Source: Streptomyces griseus
GTDB taxonomy: Bacteria > Actinomycetota > Actinomycetes > Streptomycetales > Streptomycetaceae
Length of the DNA: 64,000 bases
Direction: 5' to 3'
Assembly: GCF_001715295.1 (NCBI RefSeq)
Contig: NZ_MDKB01000005.1
Coordinates: 559,645-623,644, forward strand
Below are positions 7,955 through 16,152 of this stretch, in pieces. The notes beneath the pieces were generated by a model that was not told the DNA's origin, did not search any database, and saw nothing but the letters and a program-made list of their open reading frames with translations. A program made the position numbers and the translations under genes. The first letter of the stretch is position 1; each line of letters starts with the position of its first letter.

Positions 7955-8336
7955 GGAACACCCGCCGGGCAACCGCCTGGACGAAGTCGCCGAAGCCGCC
8001 GCCCGCGCCTTCCGGCTGCTGCCGGCCCCACCCCGGGGGAACAGTGCGCCCCGGCCCCCGGCCCATCGGATCGCCACCGACCCCGACACGGTGGAACGGG
8101 ATCTGATCAAGCTCGTCCTCACCCTGGTGGAACTGCTGCGACAGCTCATGGAACGCCAGGCGCTGCAGAGGGTCGACGCCGGGGACCTCACGGAAGAACA
8201 GGAGGAGCGTCTGGGAGCGGCGCTGATGATCCTGCACGACCGGATGACCGAGCTCTGCGCTCGCTACGACCTCTCCATGCGGGACCTGAATCTGGATCTC
8301 GGTCCGCTCGGAACTCTGCTGCCTCCCGCGGACTGA
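7944..8336 (+). CDS. gvpK: Gas vesicle protein GvpK
   Basis: A 130-residue protein. Residues ~50-125 carry the GvpK domain: DTVERDLIKLVLTLVELLRQ, LMERQALQRVDAGDLTEEQE, ERLGAALMILHDRMTELCAR and the DLNLDLGPLG end. GvpK is an essential but poorly understood accessory factor. It is the last gene of the operon. The start overlaps gvpS by 11 bases and has GGAGACGG upstream. No strong terminator was seen in the 109 bases after it, where a gene on the other strand ends at 8446. Confidence 0.9.
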   Translation: MTDEEHPPGNRLDEVAEAAARAFRLLPAPPRGNSAPRPPAHRIATDPDTVERDLIKLVLTLVELLRQLMERQALQRVDAGDLTEEQEERLGAALMILHDRMTELCARYDLSMRDLNLDLGPLGTLLPPAD

Positions 8337-8445
8337 CCTTGTGGGACGGTGGTCGCAAGCGGGTTGTGGCGAAGGCGGTCCGTGGCGGGATTGACCTCGC
8401 CCGTGCTTTCCCGCAGCTCCCCGGCGCTCGGCCGGAGGGTGAGGC

Positions 8446-8913
8446 TCACGGGGGATCTATCTCCGTCACCAGGACGCTCAGCTCACAGCCCGGCCCCTCG
8501 ACCTGCTCGTGGAGGACCAGAGCCACCCACCGGTCCTGGACACGCCACAGTTGGAGATACTCACCACTCGCCACGGGGCCGGCCCAGGGCTCGGCCATCA
8601 CCTCGCCCGCCGCCATCCGTTCCTGCGCGCTCCACAGGCTGACGGCCTGGGGTGGACCCCATCGCAGAGTGAGCAGGGTGAGGAGGGCGTCGTGTGCCGC
8701 CAGGCCCTGCGACCGGCGCCCTACCTCCTCCGCCGCATCGCCCTCTCCGTGTCCGAAACCCTCGTACTCTTCGCCCCCTTGCTCTTCCTCCGCGTACAAG
8801 TAGGCGGTGTGGAAGCCCGGCCCGCTGACTCCCGAACCCGATACGACGCGCTCCGCGGGGAATTCCCGGGCGCGCATTCCGTCGACGAGACGGAGATGGT
8901 GTGCGGTGGTCAT
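8446..8913 (-). CDS. Hypothetical protein, unrecognised family
   Basis: A 155-residue protein with ATG at 8913 (MTTAHHLRLVDGMRAREFPA). I do not recognise a domain. It has an acidic stretch (YAEEEQGGEEYEGFGHGEGD) near residue 40, then a Trp-rich second half (LLTLRWGPPQAVSLWSAQER; GEYLQLWRVQDRWVALVLHE) ending in ELSVLVTEIDPP. It has no membrane segment or signal peptide and is probably a soluble actinobacterial orphan. It converges on gvpK and is divergent from the ROK gene (216 bases between starts). The frame stays open upstream, but the codon bias there is poorer. Confidence 0.6.
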   Translation of the reverse strand: MTTAHHLRLVDGMRAREFPAERVVSGSGVSGPGFHTAYLYAEEEQGGEEYEGFGHGEGDAAEEVGRRSQGLAAHDALLTLLTLRWGPPQAVSLWSAQERMAAGEVMAEPWAGPVASGEYLQLWRVQDRWVALVLHEQVEGPGCELSVLVTEIDPP

Positions 8914-9129
8914 GCCGTCAGTAAACCTGCCCGCACCGACACATGGCGTCCCGGGCCCCGCTCCGGGCTCACGGGCGGCGGGGCAGTCGTCACGGGCTGC
9001 CGGAGCCGACCCCGCCGGGGGCGGTGCGGCCCAGGTCACCTCTCGGTACCGACTCCGGGGACCGGTCGTCGCAGCCCGGACCACCGAGTACGATCCGGCA
9101 GACACGCGCACGACCTGGGAGGACACACC

Positions 9130-10287
9130 GTGGGCCGGCTGACTGGTGGAGACCCGTCTCTGCTGCGGCGGATCAACTCCGCGGTGGTACTGCACGCCCT
9201 GCGCGGGTCCGAATCACCGACACTCACGGACCTGACCCGCATCACGGGACTGTCCCGCCCCACGGTCGAAGGCGTCGTCGAGGGGCTCTTCGCGGCGGGG
9301 CTGGTCGTCGAGGAAGGGCCCGACGAGAGCGCGGCACGGCGGCAAGGCCGTCCTGCCAGGCGGTTCAGGTTCCGAGCCGAGGCCGGTTACCTGCTGGGCA
9401 TCGAGATCGGCTCGCACCGGGTGTCCGCACTGCTCTCGGGCCTCGACGGACGCATCGTCGGCGCAGGTTCCCGCGAGGTCTCCGAGACGGCCTGCGCGGA
9501 CGACAGGCTCGAACAGGTCCGCATCGTGATTGCAGAGGTCCTGCGGCGCACGGGGGTCGCTCGGAGCAGTCTGCGCGCGGTCGGTGTGGGCAGTCCCGGC
9601 ATCGTCGAAGCCGATGGCACCGTGCGGCTGGGGACGGCGCTGCCGGACTGGACCGGCCTTGCGCTCGGTGAACGGCTGCGCCGCTCCTTCCGCTGCCCCG
9701 TGCTGGTGGAGAACGACGCCAACGCCGCTGCGGTGGCCGAACACTGGAAGGGAGCGGCGACCGAGTCCGACGACATCGTCTTCGTGCTGGCCGGTCTGAG
9801 CCCGGGCGCGGGTTCGCTGATCGGCGGAAGGCTGCACCGGGGGTTCGGCGGCGCGGCGGGCGAGATCGGGGCCCTGCACCTTCTGGGGCGCGATGTCACT
9901 CCGGAACACCTGCTGTCGACGACGGACACCCCGCTGGACCCGCTGGACGAGCGGGCCGTCGCCGCCGTGTTCGCCCAGGCCCGGCAAGGGGACACCGGAG
10001 CGCGGGCCGCTGTCGAGCGCTTCATCCAGCGGCTCGTCCACGACGTGGCGGCCCTGGTCCTGGCCCTCGATCCCGAACTCGTGGTGATCGGCGGCTGGGC
10101 AGCCGGACTCGACGGCGTACTGGGCCCGCTCCGTGACGAACTGGCCCGTTACTGCCTCCGCCCACCCCGGGTGGCCCTCTCCCTCCTGGGCGAGGCGGCC
10201 GTCGCCACCGGCGCTCTGCGGCTCGCTCTGGACCACGTCGAGGAGCAGCTCTTCGCGGTGGACGGGAGCGCGGCGGCCCGCCGTTGA
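9130..10287 (+). CDS. ROK-family transcriptional regulator
   Basis: A 385-residue protein. Residues ~25-65 form a winged helix-turn-helix (LTDLTRITGLSRPTVEGVVE). Residues ~85-370 are a ROK sugar-kinase-like domain with YLLGIEIGSHRVSALLSGLD and VLVENDANAAAVAEHWKG. The zinc-binding CxCGxxGC motif that usually follows GxxGEIGH is missing: after GGAAGEIGALHLLGRD the chain goes straight into a polar loop. Sugar binding may therefore be altered or lost, as in several Streptomyces ROK regulators. The GTG start has GGGAGGACACACC upstream. No target operon is adjacent. Confidence 0.88.
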   Translation: MGRLTGGDPSLLRRINSAVVLHALRGSESPTLTDLTRITGLSRPTVEGVVEGLFAAGLVVEEGPDESAARRQGRPARRFRFRAEAGYLLGIEIGSHRVSALLSGLDGRIVGAGSREVSETACADDRLEQVRIVIAEVLRRTGVARSSLRAVGVGSPGIVEADGTVRLGTALPDWTGLALGERLRRSFRCPVLVENDANAAAVAEHWKGAATESDDIVFVLAGLSPGAGSLIGGRLHRGFGGAAGEIGALHLLGRDVTPEHLLSTTDTPLDPLDERAVAAVFAQARQGDTGARAAVERFIQRLVHDVAALVLALDPELVVIGGWAAGLDGVLGPLRDELARYCLRPPRVALSLLGEAAVATGALRLALDHVEEQLFAVDGSAAARR

Positions 10288-10503
10288 CCCACGAGGGGCT
10301 TCCGCTCCCCCAGGTGATCGGGAGGGCCGCACCGGCGGGATCCGTCTGCCGCTCGGACTCCGAGGCAGCGCACGCCCTTCTGCAGGGGGGATCGGCGGAA
10401 GCCGCACTGCGGAGCCCGTCCGCGGAAACGGGAACACGGGCACGCGCCACCGCGGGTGCCCTGTTGCGGCCCGGAGGAACGGCCGGACGGCCGGTACGCC
10501 GGA

Positions 10504-10531
10504 GCGTCAGGAGGCCTGCCGCTCCTGACGC
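10504..10531 (-). terminator. Hairpin at the 3' end of the GntR gene
   Basis: GCGTCAGGA and TCCTGACGC form a 9-bp stem with a 10-base loop, and the stop codon of the GntR gene (10507-10509) lies inside it. It may terminate that gene; terminator function is inferred. The rest of the 219-base gap to the ROK stop shows no feature. Confidence 0.4.
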
Positions 10532-11274
10532 TCGTGGCTGATCTCCACGGCTCCTGAGTCCCCGAAGGTCAGCCGGCACGTGTCGGCGCGGTACGTGGCC
10601 ACGGAGACGGCCGCAGTCCCGGAGGCGGCGAAGTAGCGTGTCGTGACCACCAGCACCGGTGCGCCCGGGAGGCGGTCGAGCTCCTTCGCGTCGTCCGCGC
10701 GAGCCGACCCGAGCTCGACGGAGCGGTCCTGGCCGTCCAGGCCGAGGCGGTGCAGCTCGCGCAGGACACCCCGTGCCCGGGCCGGGCCGGACGGGGCGTC
10801 GATCGCCGAGAGGTCGGGCACGGACGACACGGGGACGTAGAGCAGCTCGGCCGCTACGGCCTGGCCGCGGCTGACGCGTATGCGGCGCACCACGTACACG
10901 GCTTCGTCGACATCGATGTCGAGCACGGATGCGACAGCGGCCGGGGCGGGCGCGGTGACGCAGGCGACGGGCTGCCACGCCTCGTCCGTCCCCCCGTCCG
11001 CCCAGTCGTGCTGCGCCGCGGCGACGGCCACGCCGACGCGCGGCGGGGCGACCGTGGTGCCCACCCCGCGGCGCCGCTGCAGCCTGCCTTCGAGCTCGAG
11101 CTGCTCCAGTGCCTGGCGGAGCGTTGCCCTGGCGACACCGAAACGCGCCGCCAGCTCCCGTTCGTTGGGCAGAACCTCTCCCACCGCGAAGTCCGAGTCG
11201 AGCGCCTCACTGAGCACGGTCTTGAGGTGCCAGTACTTCGGCTCCTGCACCGATTCCAGCTGCGTGGTCCCCAC
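10507..11274 (-). CDS. GntR-family (HutC/UTRA) transcriptional regulator
   Basis: A 255-residue protein. Residues ~12-80 are a GntR winged helix (KYWHLKTVLSEALDSDFAVG, LPNERELAARFGVARATLRQ, ALEQLELEGRLQRRRGVGTT). Residues ~100-245 are a UTRA ligand-binding domain (VYVVRRIRVSRGQAVAAELL; PVLVVTTRYFAASGTAAVSV; ADTCRLTFGDSG). HutC-type GntR proteins usually sense sugar phosphates or amino acid intermediates. The GTG start has GGAGG five bases upstream. An inverted repeat like the known DasR-type site overlaps the -35 of its promoter, so autorepression is likely. The ligand is unknown. Confidence 0.9.
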   Translation of the reverse strand: MGTTQLESVQEPKYWHLKTVLSEALDSDFAVGEVLPNERELAARFGVARATLRQALEQLELEGRLQRRRGVGTTVAPPRVGVAVAAAQHDWADGGTDEAWQPVACVTAPAPAAVASVLDIDVDEAVYVVRRIRVSRGQAVAAELLYVPVSSVPDLSAIDAPSGPARARGVLRELHRLGLDGQDRSVELGSARADDAKELDRLPGAPVLVVTTRYFAASGTAAVSVATYRADTCRLTFGDSGAVEISHERQERQAS

Positions 11275-11345
11275 CCTGTCCTCCGCAATCGCCGAGCGGC
11301 TTTTCCGCGACGTTATTTATTAAAGGTTCTTGTCTTAACGCTCCG

Positions 11346-11374
11346 ACCTTAGAACCGCGCACCCCCTTGGTCAA
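11346..11374 (-). promoter_or_regulatory. Promoter of the GntR regulator gene
   Basis: On the minus strand TTGACC (11374-11369), exactly 17 bases, then TAAGGT (11351-11346). Both boxes are close to the housekeeping consensus. Transcription should start near 11339, leaving a leader of about 65 bases that includes an unusually A+T-rich stretch (TTAATAAATAACG). Confidence 0.7.
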
Positions 11375-11380
11375 GACCAA
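11367..11380. promoter_or_regulatory. Operator-like inverted repeat TTGGTC-AA-GACCAA
   Basis: Six-base arms around a 2-base centre. It overlaps the -35 box of the GntR promoter. The arms match the GGTC/GACC pattern of DasR-type (HutC/GntR) sites, so the adjacent GntR protein is the likely ligand-controlled repressor binding here. Confidence 0.65.
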
Positions 11381-11564
11381 TCGTCTCGCGGTAACGGAGC
11401 GGAAGGGCGCCATGGCGTAGAGCGTTCACGCGACGTTCGCGCAGCCGCGGTCCAGGACAGCGAGAAGCCCCACGTCCGCGCGGGTCCGTGGGGCGAGTTG
11501 CACAGCGGATGACGCTTCGGGGCGTTCGGACCGGCTTCCTTCCGAACACCTCCTCGTGCGCCCA

Positions 11565-11617
11565 AGGGGTGTCCCGCAATTCCTGGTGGATCAGCGTGCG
11601 ACGTGCGGGACAGCCCT
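11565..11617. repeat. Short inverted-repeat element (53 bp), MITE- or IS-relic-like
   Basis: Ends AGGGGTGTCCCG and CGGGACAGCCCT are inverted repeats with one mismatch. The inner left part (from TCCCGCAATTCC to the following GGTGGATCAGCG) is nearly identical to the left end of the 137-bp element at 41621-41757. No coding capacity. The rest of the 250-base stretch 11381-11629 shows nothing else recognisable. Confidence 0.55.
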
Positions 11618-11629
11618 CAGGCCACCCGG

Positions 11630-12517
11630 TCACCGCCGGCCGAGCAGTCCAGCCAGTTTGTCCGGATTGCGCATGACGTAGGCGTGCTGGATGCGTCCCT
11701 CCCTCACCTCCACCTGGAGGACGGTGTCCGGCTTCCCGTCGACGAGGGTCAGCAGAGCGGGACCGCCGTTGAGCTCGACGATCGAGAATTCCATACCCGC
11801 GGGCCTGGCCTGGGCCACGGCGTGGAGGAAGCGGCCGACCTTGTCGGCGGTCTCGATGATCCGGCGAGGCGCCTTCGCCTTGCCCCCGCTGTCGCTGACC
11901 AACCGCACATCGGGAGCCAGCAGGGCGAGAAGCGCGCCGAGGTCCCCGCCGGACGAAGCGGCCAGGAACCGTTCGGTGAGGTCGCGGCGCACGGCAGGGT
12001 CGACGTCGAACCGCGGTCTGCGCTCCTCCACGTGCCGCTTGGCCCGTCCCGAGAGCTGCCGTACCGCCGCCTCGGACCGGTCGAGGGTGGCGGCGATCTC
12101 CGCGTACGGGAAGCCGAAGGCCTCACGCAGCACGAAGACCGCCCGCTCCAGGGGAGAGAGGGATTCGAGGACGACCAGCACCGCGAGTGAGACGGAATCG
12201 GCGAGGAGTGCCTGTTCCGACGTGTCGGAGGCGGCGGGCCCGAACTCGGTGATCACGGGTTCGGGCAGCCAGGGGCCTACGTAGGTCTCTCGCCTGGACT
12301 GCAGATGGCGGATCCGGTCGATGGCCAGCCGGGTCGTGATCCGCACCAGGAACGCCCGGGGCTCACGCACGGCGTCACGGTCCGCTGAGGACCACCGCAG
12401 CCACGCCTCCTGCACCACGTCCTCGGCGTCGACGACGCGCCCGAGCATGCGATAGGCGACCCCGGTGAGGAGAGGCCGGTGCTCCTCGAAGAGATCCGTC
12501 ACGGTGTCGGCAGTCAC
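11630..12517 (-). CDS. sigJ: ECF41-type RNA polymerase sigma factor (SigJ-like)
   Basis: A 295-residue sigma-70 family factor. Region 2 is DLFEEHRPLLTGVAYRMLGR with DAEDVVQEAWLRW. Between regions 2 and 4 lies WLPEPV. Region 4 includes ESLSPLERAVFVLREAFGFP and IAATLDRSEAAVRQL. The C-terminal ~100 residues are a SnoaL-like extension with the ECF41 motifs DSGGKAKAP (variant of DGGGK) and NPDKL near the end. In this group the extension controls the factor itself. The GTG at 12517 is the most likely start; the frame stays open far upstream. The carboxymuconolactone-decarboxylase/oxidoreductase partner gene usually beside ECF41 factors is absent. Confidence 0.9.
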   Translation of the reverse strand: MTADTVTDLFEEHRPLLTGVAYRMLGRVVDAEDVVQEAWLRWSSADRDAVREPRAFLVRITTRLAIDRIRHLQSRRETYVGPWLPEPVITEFGPAASDTSEQALLADSVSLAVLVVLESLSPLERAVFVLREAFGFPYAEIAATLDRSEAAVRQLSGRAKRHVEERRPRFDVDPAVRRDLTERFLAASSGGDLGALLALLAPDVRLVSDSGGKAKAPRRIIETADKVGRFLHAVAQARPAGMEFSIVELNGGPALLTLVDGKPDTVLQVEVREGRIQHAYVMRNPDKLAGLLGRR

Positions 12518-12834
12518 TTCCCCATCCCAGCCGACACACCGAGCGGTGTCCAGCGGAAATCGGCCATCCCCGGCGCCCTCACCCGGGCAGCCGGGACCGG
12601 CTGCTCCCGCGTCGGCAGGCCCGCGCGCCCGGCGAGTCGTCCGGCAGGCGCGTCCCGTACGCCTGCCCGGCTGAGCCGGCCGTCCTCCGCACCATGCCCC
12701 ACCTGCGGTTCCCCGGCGCCAACGCCCCTGCCGGGTACGTACGGAGGGCACCGACGCCCCCCCTGGACTCACGCGTAACCCATCGGTCACAGTGCGTTCG
12801 TGGTCAGGCAACACCGGTCGGCCACAGTGGTGGC

Positions 12835-14247
12835 ATGACTGATGTGACATCCGGGAAGAGTGCCCGCCGCCCGCACCACTGGCGGCGGGACCTGATCGAA
12901 CTCGCCGCTCTCTTCACGGCGGTGGCGGTGGCCGACGCGATCGCCAACCTGATCGGGCACCAGCCGGGGGGCCCGTATCTGCTCATCGTCTCGGCCGTGG
13001 CCCTGGCCGCCACGGCCGCGTTCCACACGTGGTGGGCGCGGCGGCACAGTCACGCCCCGCCCCCGGCCACCGACGGGCACCCGGCGTCGCCCTCCGCCGG
13101 CACCGACAACGACACCGCGGAGACGGGCGAGACGGTGCTGTGGCGGATGCGGACCACGGTGCAGGACGCTCCCGGAACCCTGGCCGCGCTCTGCACCGCG
13201 CTCGCCCGCCACCGGATCGACATCCTCACCTTGCAGACCCACCCTCTCGCCCGGGGCACGGTGGACGAATTCCTGCTGCGCGCCCCGGCGGCGCTGCCGG
13301 CCCGGCATCTCGTCCGGGAGGTCTCCGCGGCAGGCGGCTCGTCCACCTGGATCGAGCGGGCGGACGCGCACGATCTGGTCGACACGCCCACCCGGGTCCT
13401 GGGCCTGGCCACCCGCACGGCCCTGGACGCGGCGGAACTGCCGCTCGCGCTGCGGCAGCTCCTCGGCCGGTGCACCATCCACTCGCTGCCCGCCCTGTCG
13501 GCCACCGGGCGCCCCACGGGGGAGAGCGCGCCCGTGGAGGGCGTGCTGGAGGAGACCGTGATGCGGCTGCGTGACCCGTCGGGCGGGGCGATCACCGTGG
13601 AGCGCCCGTACCTGCCCTTCACGCCGACCGAGTTCGCCCGCGCGCGTGCCCTGGTGGAGCTGGACGCCCGGCTGGGCCCGCGGGTACCGCGCAGCGAGGA
13701 CGTCCTCACCCTTCCCGAGGGCGACGAGATCACCGTGCGCCGCGCGGACCGGAGCGACCTCGCCGCGGCCCGCGCGATGCACGACCGCTGCTCCGAGCAC
13801 ACCCTCGGTCTGCGCTACCACGGCCCGGTCGCAGACGCCGACCGTTACCTCGACCACCTGCTGAGCCCTCGTTTCGGCCGCACGCTGGCCGTGCAGACGG
13901 CTTCCGGCCGGCTGGTGGGGCTCGGCCATCTGCTCTGGGACGGTGACGAGACGGAGGTCGCCCTCCTCGTCGAGGACGCCTGGCAGCGCCGCGGGATCGG
14001 TTCCGAACTCCTCGCCCGGCTGGTGGCGCTGGCCGTCGAGGCCGGCTGCGAGAGCGTCTACGCCGTCACCCAGGCCCACAACACGGGCATGGTCGCGGCC
14101 ATGCGCGCGCTCTCGCTGCCCCTCGACTACCAGATCGAGGAGGGCACCCTCGTGATCACCGCCCGGCTGACCGCGCCGGCTCCGTCTCCGGCACGTCCGT
14201 CCTCCCCGCACGAGTGGCCGGAGCAGCCGCCTCGGATCCGTCACTGA
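12835..14247 (+). CDS. Membrane-anchored ACT-domain and GNAT N-acetyltransferase fusion
   Basis: A 470-residue protein with three parts. Residues 19-66 contain two hydrophobic helices (LIELAALFTAVAVADAIANL; LLIVSAVALAATAAFHTWWA). Residues ~102-165 are an ACT-like domain (TVQDAPGTLAALCTALARHR IDI), usually an amino-acid sensor. Residues ~300-445 are a GNAT domain with the acetyl-CoA motif QRRGIGSELLARLVALAVEA. The simplest reading is a membrane-associated acetyltransferase regulated by an amino acid; the target is unknown. Its last 92 bases overlap the 3' end of the convergent PLP-enzyme gene. Confidence 0.8.
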   Translation: MTDVTSGKSARRPHHWRRDLIELAALFTAVAVADAIANLIGHQPGGPYLLIVSAVALAATAAFHTWWARRHSHAPPPATDGHPASPSAGTDNDTAETGETVLWRMRTTVQDAPGTLAALCTALARHRIDILTLQTHPLARGTVDEFLLRAPAALPARHLVREVSAAGGSSTWIERADAHDLVDTPTRVLGLATRTALDAAELPLALRQLLGRCTIHSLPALSATGRPTGESAPVEGVLEETVMRLRDPSGGAITVERPYLPFTPTEFARARALVELDARLGPRVPRSEDVLTLPEGDEITVRRADRSDLAAARAMHDRCSEHTLGLRYHGPVADADRYLDHLLSPRFGRTLAVQTASGRLVGLGHLLWDGDETEVALLVEDAWQRRGIGSELLARLVALAVEAGCESVYAVTQAHNTGMVAAMRALSLPLDYQIEEGTLVITARLTAPAPSPARPSSPHEWPEQPPRIRH

Positions 14248-15397
14248 GCGCCTGACAGAGGTCGGCCCAGAGGTCCTCCACGTCCTCGAGCCCGACCGAC
14301 ATGCGCAGCAGCCGGTCGCCGACGCCCGCGGACTGCCGGTCTCCCTCGTCCACGATGCGGTGGCTGATGGAGGCCGGGTGCTGGATCAGGGTGTCCACGC
14401 TGCCGAGGCTCACGGCCGGAGTGATGAGCCGTACCCCCGCGATCACCCGGTGCGGATCGCCGTACACCTCGAACGACACCATGGCCCCGCCCAGCGCCGG
14501 GTAGTGCACCCGGGCGACGCGGGGGTCGGCGGAGAGCCTGCGGGCGAGTTCTGCGGCGCCCGCGGAGGCGGCGCGGACACGCACCGGCAGCGTGGACAGA
14601 CCGCGCAGCAGCAGATAGCCGGCCAGCGGGTGCAGCACACCACCCGTGGCGAACCGGACCTGTCGCAGCGTCGCCGCGAACTCCTCGTCGCAGGCGACGA
14701 CGCCGCCCATCACGTCCCCGTGGCCACCCAGGTACTTGGTGGCGCTGTGCAGCACGATCCGGGCTCCGTGCTCGACCGGCCGCTGCAGTACGGGAGTGGC
14801 GAAGGTGTTGTCGACGAGCAGCGGCACGGAACCGCAGGAATGGGCCACCGCCCGGATGTCGATCTCGGCGAGCGTCGGGTTGGCGGGGGTCTCGATCATG
14901 ACCAGACCCGTGTCCGGGCGGATCGCGTCGGTGATACCCGCCGGATCGGTCCAGGTGACCTCGGTACCGAGCAGCCCCGCGCCCAGCAGGTGGTCGCTGC
15001 AGCCGTAGAGCGGGCGCACCGCGACGACGTGGCGCAGGCCCACGCTCGCGCGGGCCAGCAGCACGGCGGTCAGCGCCGCCATTCCGCTGGCGAACGCCAC
15101 GGCGCTCTCGGCCCCCTCCAACCGGGCCAGCGCGGTCTCGAACCGGGCCGTCGTCGGGTTGTCCAGACGGGCGTAGACCGGCGGCCCGTCGGGCTGCGCC
15201 CCGGTGGCGGCGAAGGCGTCGATGCGCTCGGCCTCGCCCCGGGAGTCGTAGGAGGGGTAGGTGGTGGACAGATCGATGGGCGCGGCGTGCAGGCCGAGGG
15301 AGGCGAGATCGTCGCGTCCGGCGTGCACGGCTTCGGTGGCGAGCGCCCTGGACCGGAAGGTGGCCGGGGATGTCAGCGCGGAGGGTTCGGTGTCCAT
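14156..15397 (-). CDS. Trans-sulfuration PLP enzyme (cystathionine gamma-synthase/lyase family)
   Basis: A 413-residue fold-type I PLP enzyme of the Cys/Met metabolism family. Seen: PIDLSTTYPSYDSRG, ALARLEGAESAVAFASGMAA (~95-114), VMIETPANPTLAEIDIRAVA, DNTFATPVLQRPVEHGARIV, and the PLP-lysine motif LHSATKYLGGHGDVMGG. The end PAVSLGSVDTLIQHPASISH is also typical. The exact reaction (cystathionine gamma-synthase, gamma-lyase or methionine gamma-lyase) is not decidable by eye. The gene is divergent from an Lrp/AsnC regulator with 59 bases between starts, which suggests Lrp control. The last ~30 residues (Ala/Arg/Thr-rich) lie in the overlap with the GNAT gene. Confidence 0.9.
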   Translation of the reverse strand: MDTEPSALTSPATFRSRALATEAVHAGRDDLASLGLHAAPIDLSTTYPSYDSRGEAERIDAFAATGAQPDGPPVYARLDNPTTARFETALARLEGAESAVAFASGMAALTAVLLARASVGLRHVVAVRPLYGCSDHLLGAGLLGTEVTWTDPAGITDAIRPDTGLVMIETPANPTLAEIDIRAVAHSCGSVPLLVDNTFATPVLQRPVEHGARIVLHSATKYLGGHGDVMGGVVACDEEFAATLRQVRFATGGVLHPLAGYLLLRGLSTLPVRVRAASAGAAELARRLSADPRVARVHYPALGGAMVSFEVYGDPHRVIAGVRLITPAVSLGSVDTLIQHPASISHRIVDEGDRQSAGVGDRLLRMSVGLEDVEDLWADLCQALSDGSEAAAPATRAGRTDVPETEPARSAGR

Positions 15398-15456
15398 GGC
15401 GCCAATCTGAACAGAGGACGGCCACAGGGGGCGAAGTCCCGTGCTACGTTCGCCCG

Positions 15457-15984
15457 ATGTCCGAATCCGTCGCTCTCGACCCGGTCGACCTCCACATTCT
15501 GCGACTCCTGCAGAACGATGCCCGGACGACGTACCGGGAACTGGCCGCCGAGGTCGGGGTGGCCCCGTCGACCTGCCTGGACCGGGTGGCCCGGCTTCGC
15601 CGCGCCGGGGTGATCCTCGGCCATCGACTGCGGCTGGACCCGGCGCGGCTCGGCCGGGGTCTGGAGGCGCTGCTCCTGGTGCAGGTCCGCCCGCACCGGC
15701 GTGAGCTCATCGGTCCGTTCGTCGAACGGATCCGGGCGCTCCCGGAGTCCCGCGCCCTGTTCCACCTGACGGGTCCCGACGACTACCTGGTCCATGTCGC
15801 CGTCGCCGGTACCGCGGATCTCCAGCGGCTGGTGCTGGACGAGTTCACCGCACGCCGGGAGGTGGCGCGGGTGGAGACCAGACTGATCTTCCAGCAGTGG
15901 GAGTGCGGCCCGCTGCTGCCGCCCGTGCGGGACGCGCGGACGGCGGCCGGTCCACCGCCACAACCGGATGCCCCGGGACCGTAG
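15457..15984 (+). CDS. Lrp/AsnC-family transcriptional regulator
   Basis: A 175-residue protein. Residues ~10-60 are the Lrp helix-turn-helix (LDPVDLHILRLLQNDARTTY; RELAAEVGVAPSTCLDRVAR). Residues ~70-150 are the RAM/AsnC ligand-binding domain (GLEALLLVQVRPHRRELIGP; FHLTGPDDYLVHVAVAGTAD). These proteins form octamers or similar and respond to amino acids. It is transcribed away from the trans-sulfuration enzyme and is the obvious candidate to control that gene and itself. The ATG at 15457 was chosen because the domain starts right behind it. Confidence 0.92.
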   Translation: MSESVALDPVDLHILRLLQNDARTTYRELAAEVGVAPSTCLDRVARLRRAGVILGHRLRLDPARLGRGLEALLLVQVRPHRRELIGPFVERIRALPESRALFHLTGPDDYLVHVAVAGTADLQRLVLDEFTARREVARVETRLIFQQWECGPLLPPVRDARTAAGPPPQPDAPGP

Positions 15985-16152
15985 GCCGCTCCCCCACCGC
16001 CACGGGCATCTCCTCGGCGCCACCGGAAGAACGTCCGCAGGGGCCCTTCTGACAGGAACTTCGTGCGCGGACACCGGTGCGGCGTGCAGGTCCTTCCGGG
16101 CGGACGTCCTATCCACGTGACGCGAAGCCCTTCGCCGTACGAGGATGACCTC

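Noticed and set aside
10284..10541. Small plus-strand frame after the ROK gene
   Set aside because: Low-complexity sequence running into the antisense of the GntR gene; no family, no ribosome site.
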